From Bacteroidota bacterium (lineage in GTDB: Bacteria; Bacteroidota; Bacteroidia; Bacteroidales; UBA12481), in the NCBI GenBank assembly GCA_030592205.1, contig JAUVKA010000257.1:1-6140 (forward strand): 6,140 nucleotides of DNA, in the 5' to 3' direction. Position numbers and translations under genes: made by a program. Positions 6,064 to 6,140 of the stretch are shown one piece after another. Below the pieces are notes generated by a model. The model saw nothing but the letters and a program-made list of their open reading frames with translations, searched no databases and was not told the DNA's origin. Position 1 is the first letter of the stretch, and each line of letters begins with the position of its first letter.

Positions 6064-6140
6064 TTGATTATAAGCCTTATAGTTGGTTTGTTTATCTTGA
6101 ATTCCTGCCAGAACAAAAACAATAATTCAGGAAACAGGCC
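6064..6140 (+). CDS. Lipoprotein, N-terminal fragment (runs off the window)
   Basis: The frame encodes a short hydrophobic stretch, IISLIVGLFILNSC, ending in a lipobox-like LNSC, followed by a polar Gln/Asn/Lys-rich linker (QNKNNNSGN). This is the signature of a signal peptidase II substrate, with the Cys at codon 6106-6108 to be lipidated; the mature protein would be anchored in the inner or outer membrane. The rest is outside the window, so no function can be named. The start is uncertain. No ATG or GTG lies nearby in frame; TTG 6064 gives a 15-residue leader without the usual basic N-region. The preceding in-frame codons read SKF, which looks like the remnant of a normal MKKF-like start. 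The frame stays open upstream through both repeat arrays to ATG 5857, but that extension is almost certainly not real protein. No promoter box is seen, so read-through from cysS is possible. Confidence 0.55.
   Translation, partial: MIISLIVGLFILNSCQNKNNNSGNR

Noticed and set aside
5850..6125. A 91-residue open frame over the repeat tract, giving a VAGYRLQ-type repetitive protein
   Set aside because: It overlaps the end of cysS, consists of translated heptads and the palindrome, and exists because the 21-base unit lacks stops in all plus-strand frames. Its 3' end runs out of frame through the lipoprotein signal.

Overview
The window looks like a chromosomal segment from a member of the Bacteroidota, probably a Bacteroidales or Marinilabiliales-like relative. 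Three things point there. A TAnnTTTG box, the -7 element typical of this phylum, lies just upstream of all four complete genes. The starts have little or no Shine-Dalgarno sequence. The tail of the window carries a heptameric intergenic repeat and a CCCTGAGCGGAGTCGAAGGG-type palindrome, both of which I associate from memory with these genomes. No phylogenetic marker was compared, so this is an inference.

Layout: five genes or gene parts alternate in strand, and a sixth begins at the right edge. (1) 1-453, plus: 3' part of an amidohydrolase of the SsnA/chlorohydrolase type. (2) 464-889, minus: a small hemerythrin-fold protein whose iron-binding residues are almost all replaced. (3) 890-1038: a divergent control region with two inverted repeats and two promoter boxes. 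(4) 1039-2142, plus: a MurG/GT28-like GT-B glycosyltransferase starting at GTG. (5) 2155-4293, minus: ribonuclease R. (6) 4294-4405: a short divergent promoter region. (7) 4406-5875, plus: cysteinyl-tRNA synthetase. (8) 5879-6049: two different heptad repeat arrays flanking a palindrome. (9) about 6064 to the end, plus: the N-terminus of a lipoprotein with no ordinary start codon.

The genes do not form one pathway. RNase R and CysRS are housekeeping RNA and translation enzymes transcribed divergently. The glycosyltransferase probably acts on a cell-envelope glycan, and the amidohydrolase is metabolic. The most unusual item is the hemerythrin-like protein. It aligns without gaps to the canonical motifs around the ligands, yet six of the seven di-iron ligand positions are substituted, three of them His to Tyr. 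Its upstream region holds an FNR/CRP-like TGAT-N4-ATCA palindrome, and a second perfect 18-bp palindrome overlaps the neighbouring glycosyltransferase promoter. The other unusual region is the repeat tract after cysS, which abuts the lipoprotein reading frame and may have removed or obscured its original start.
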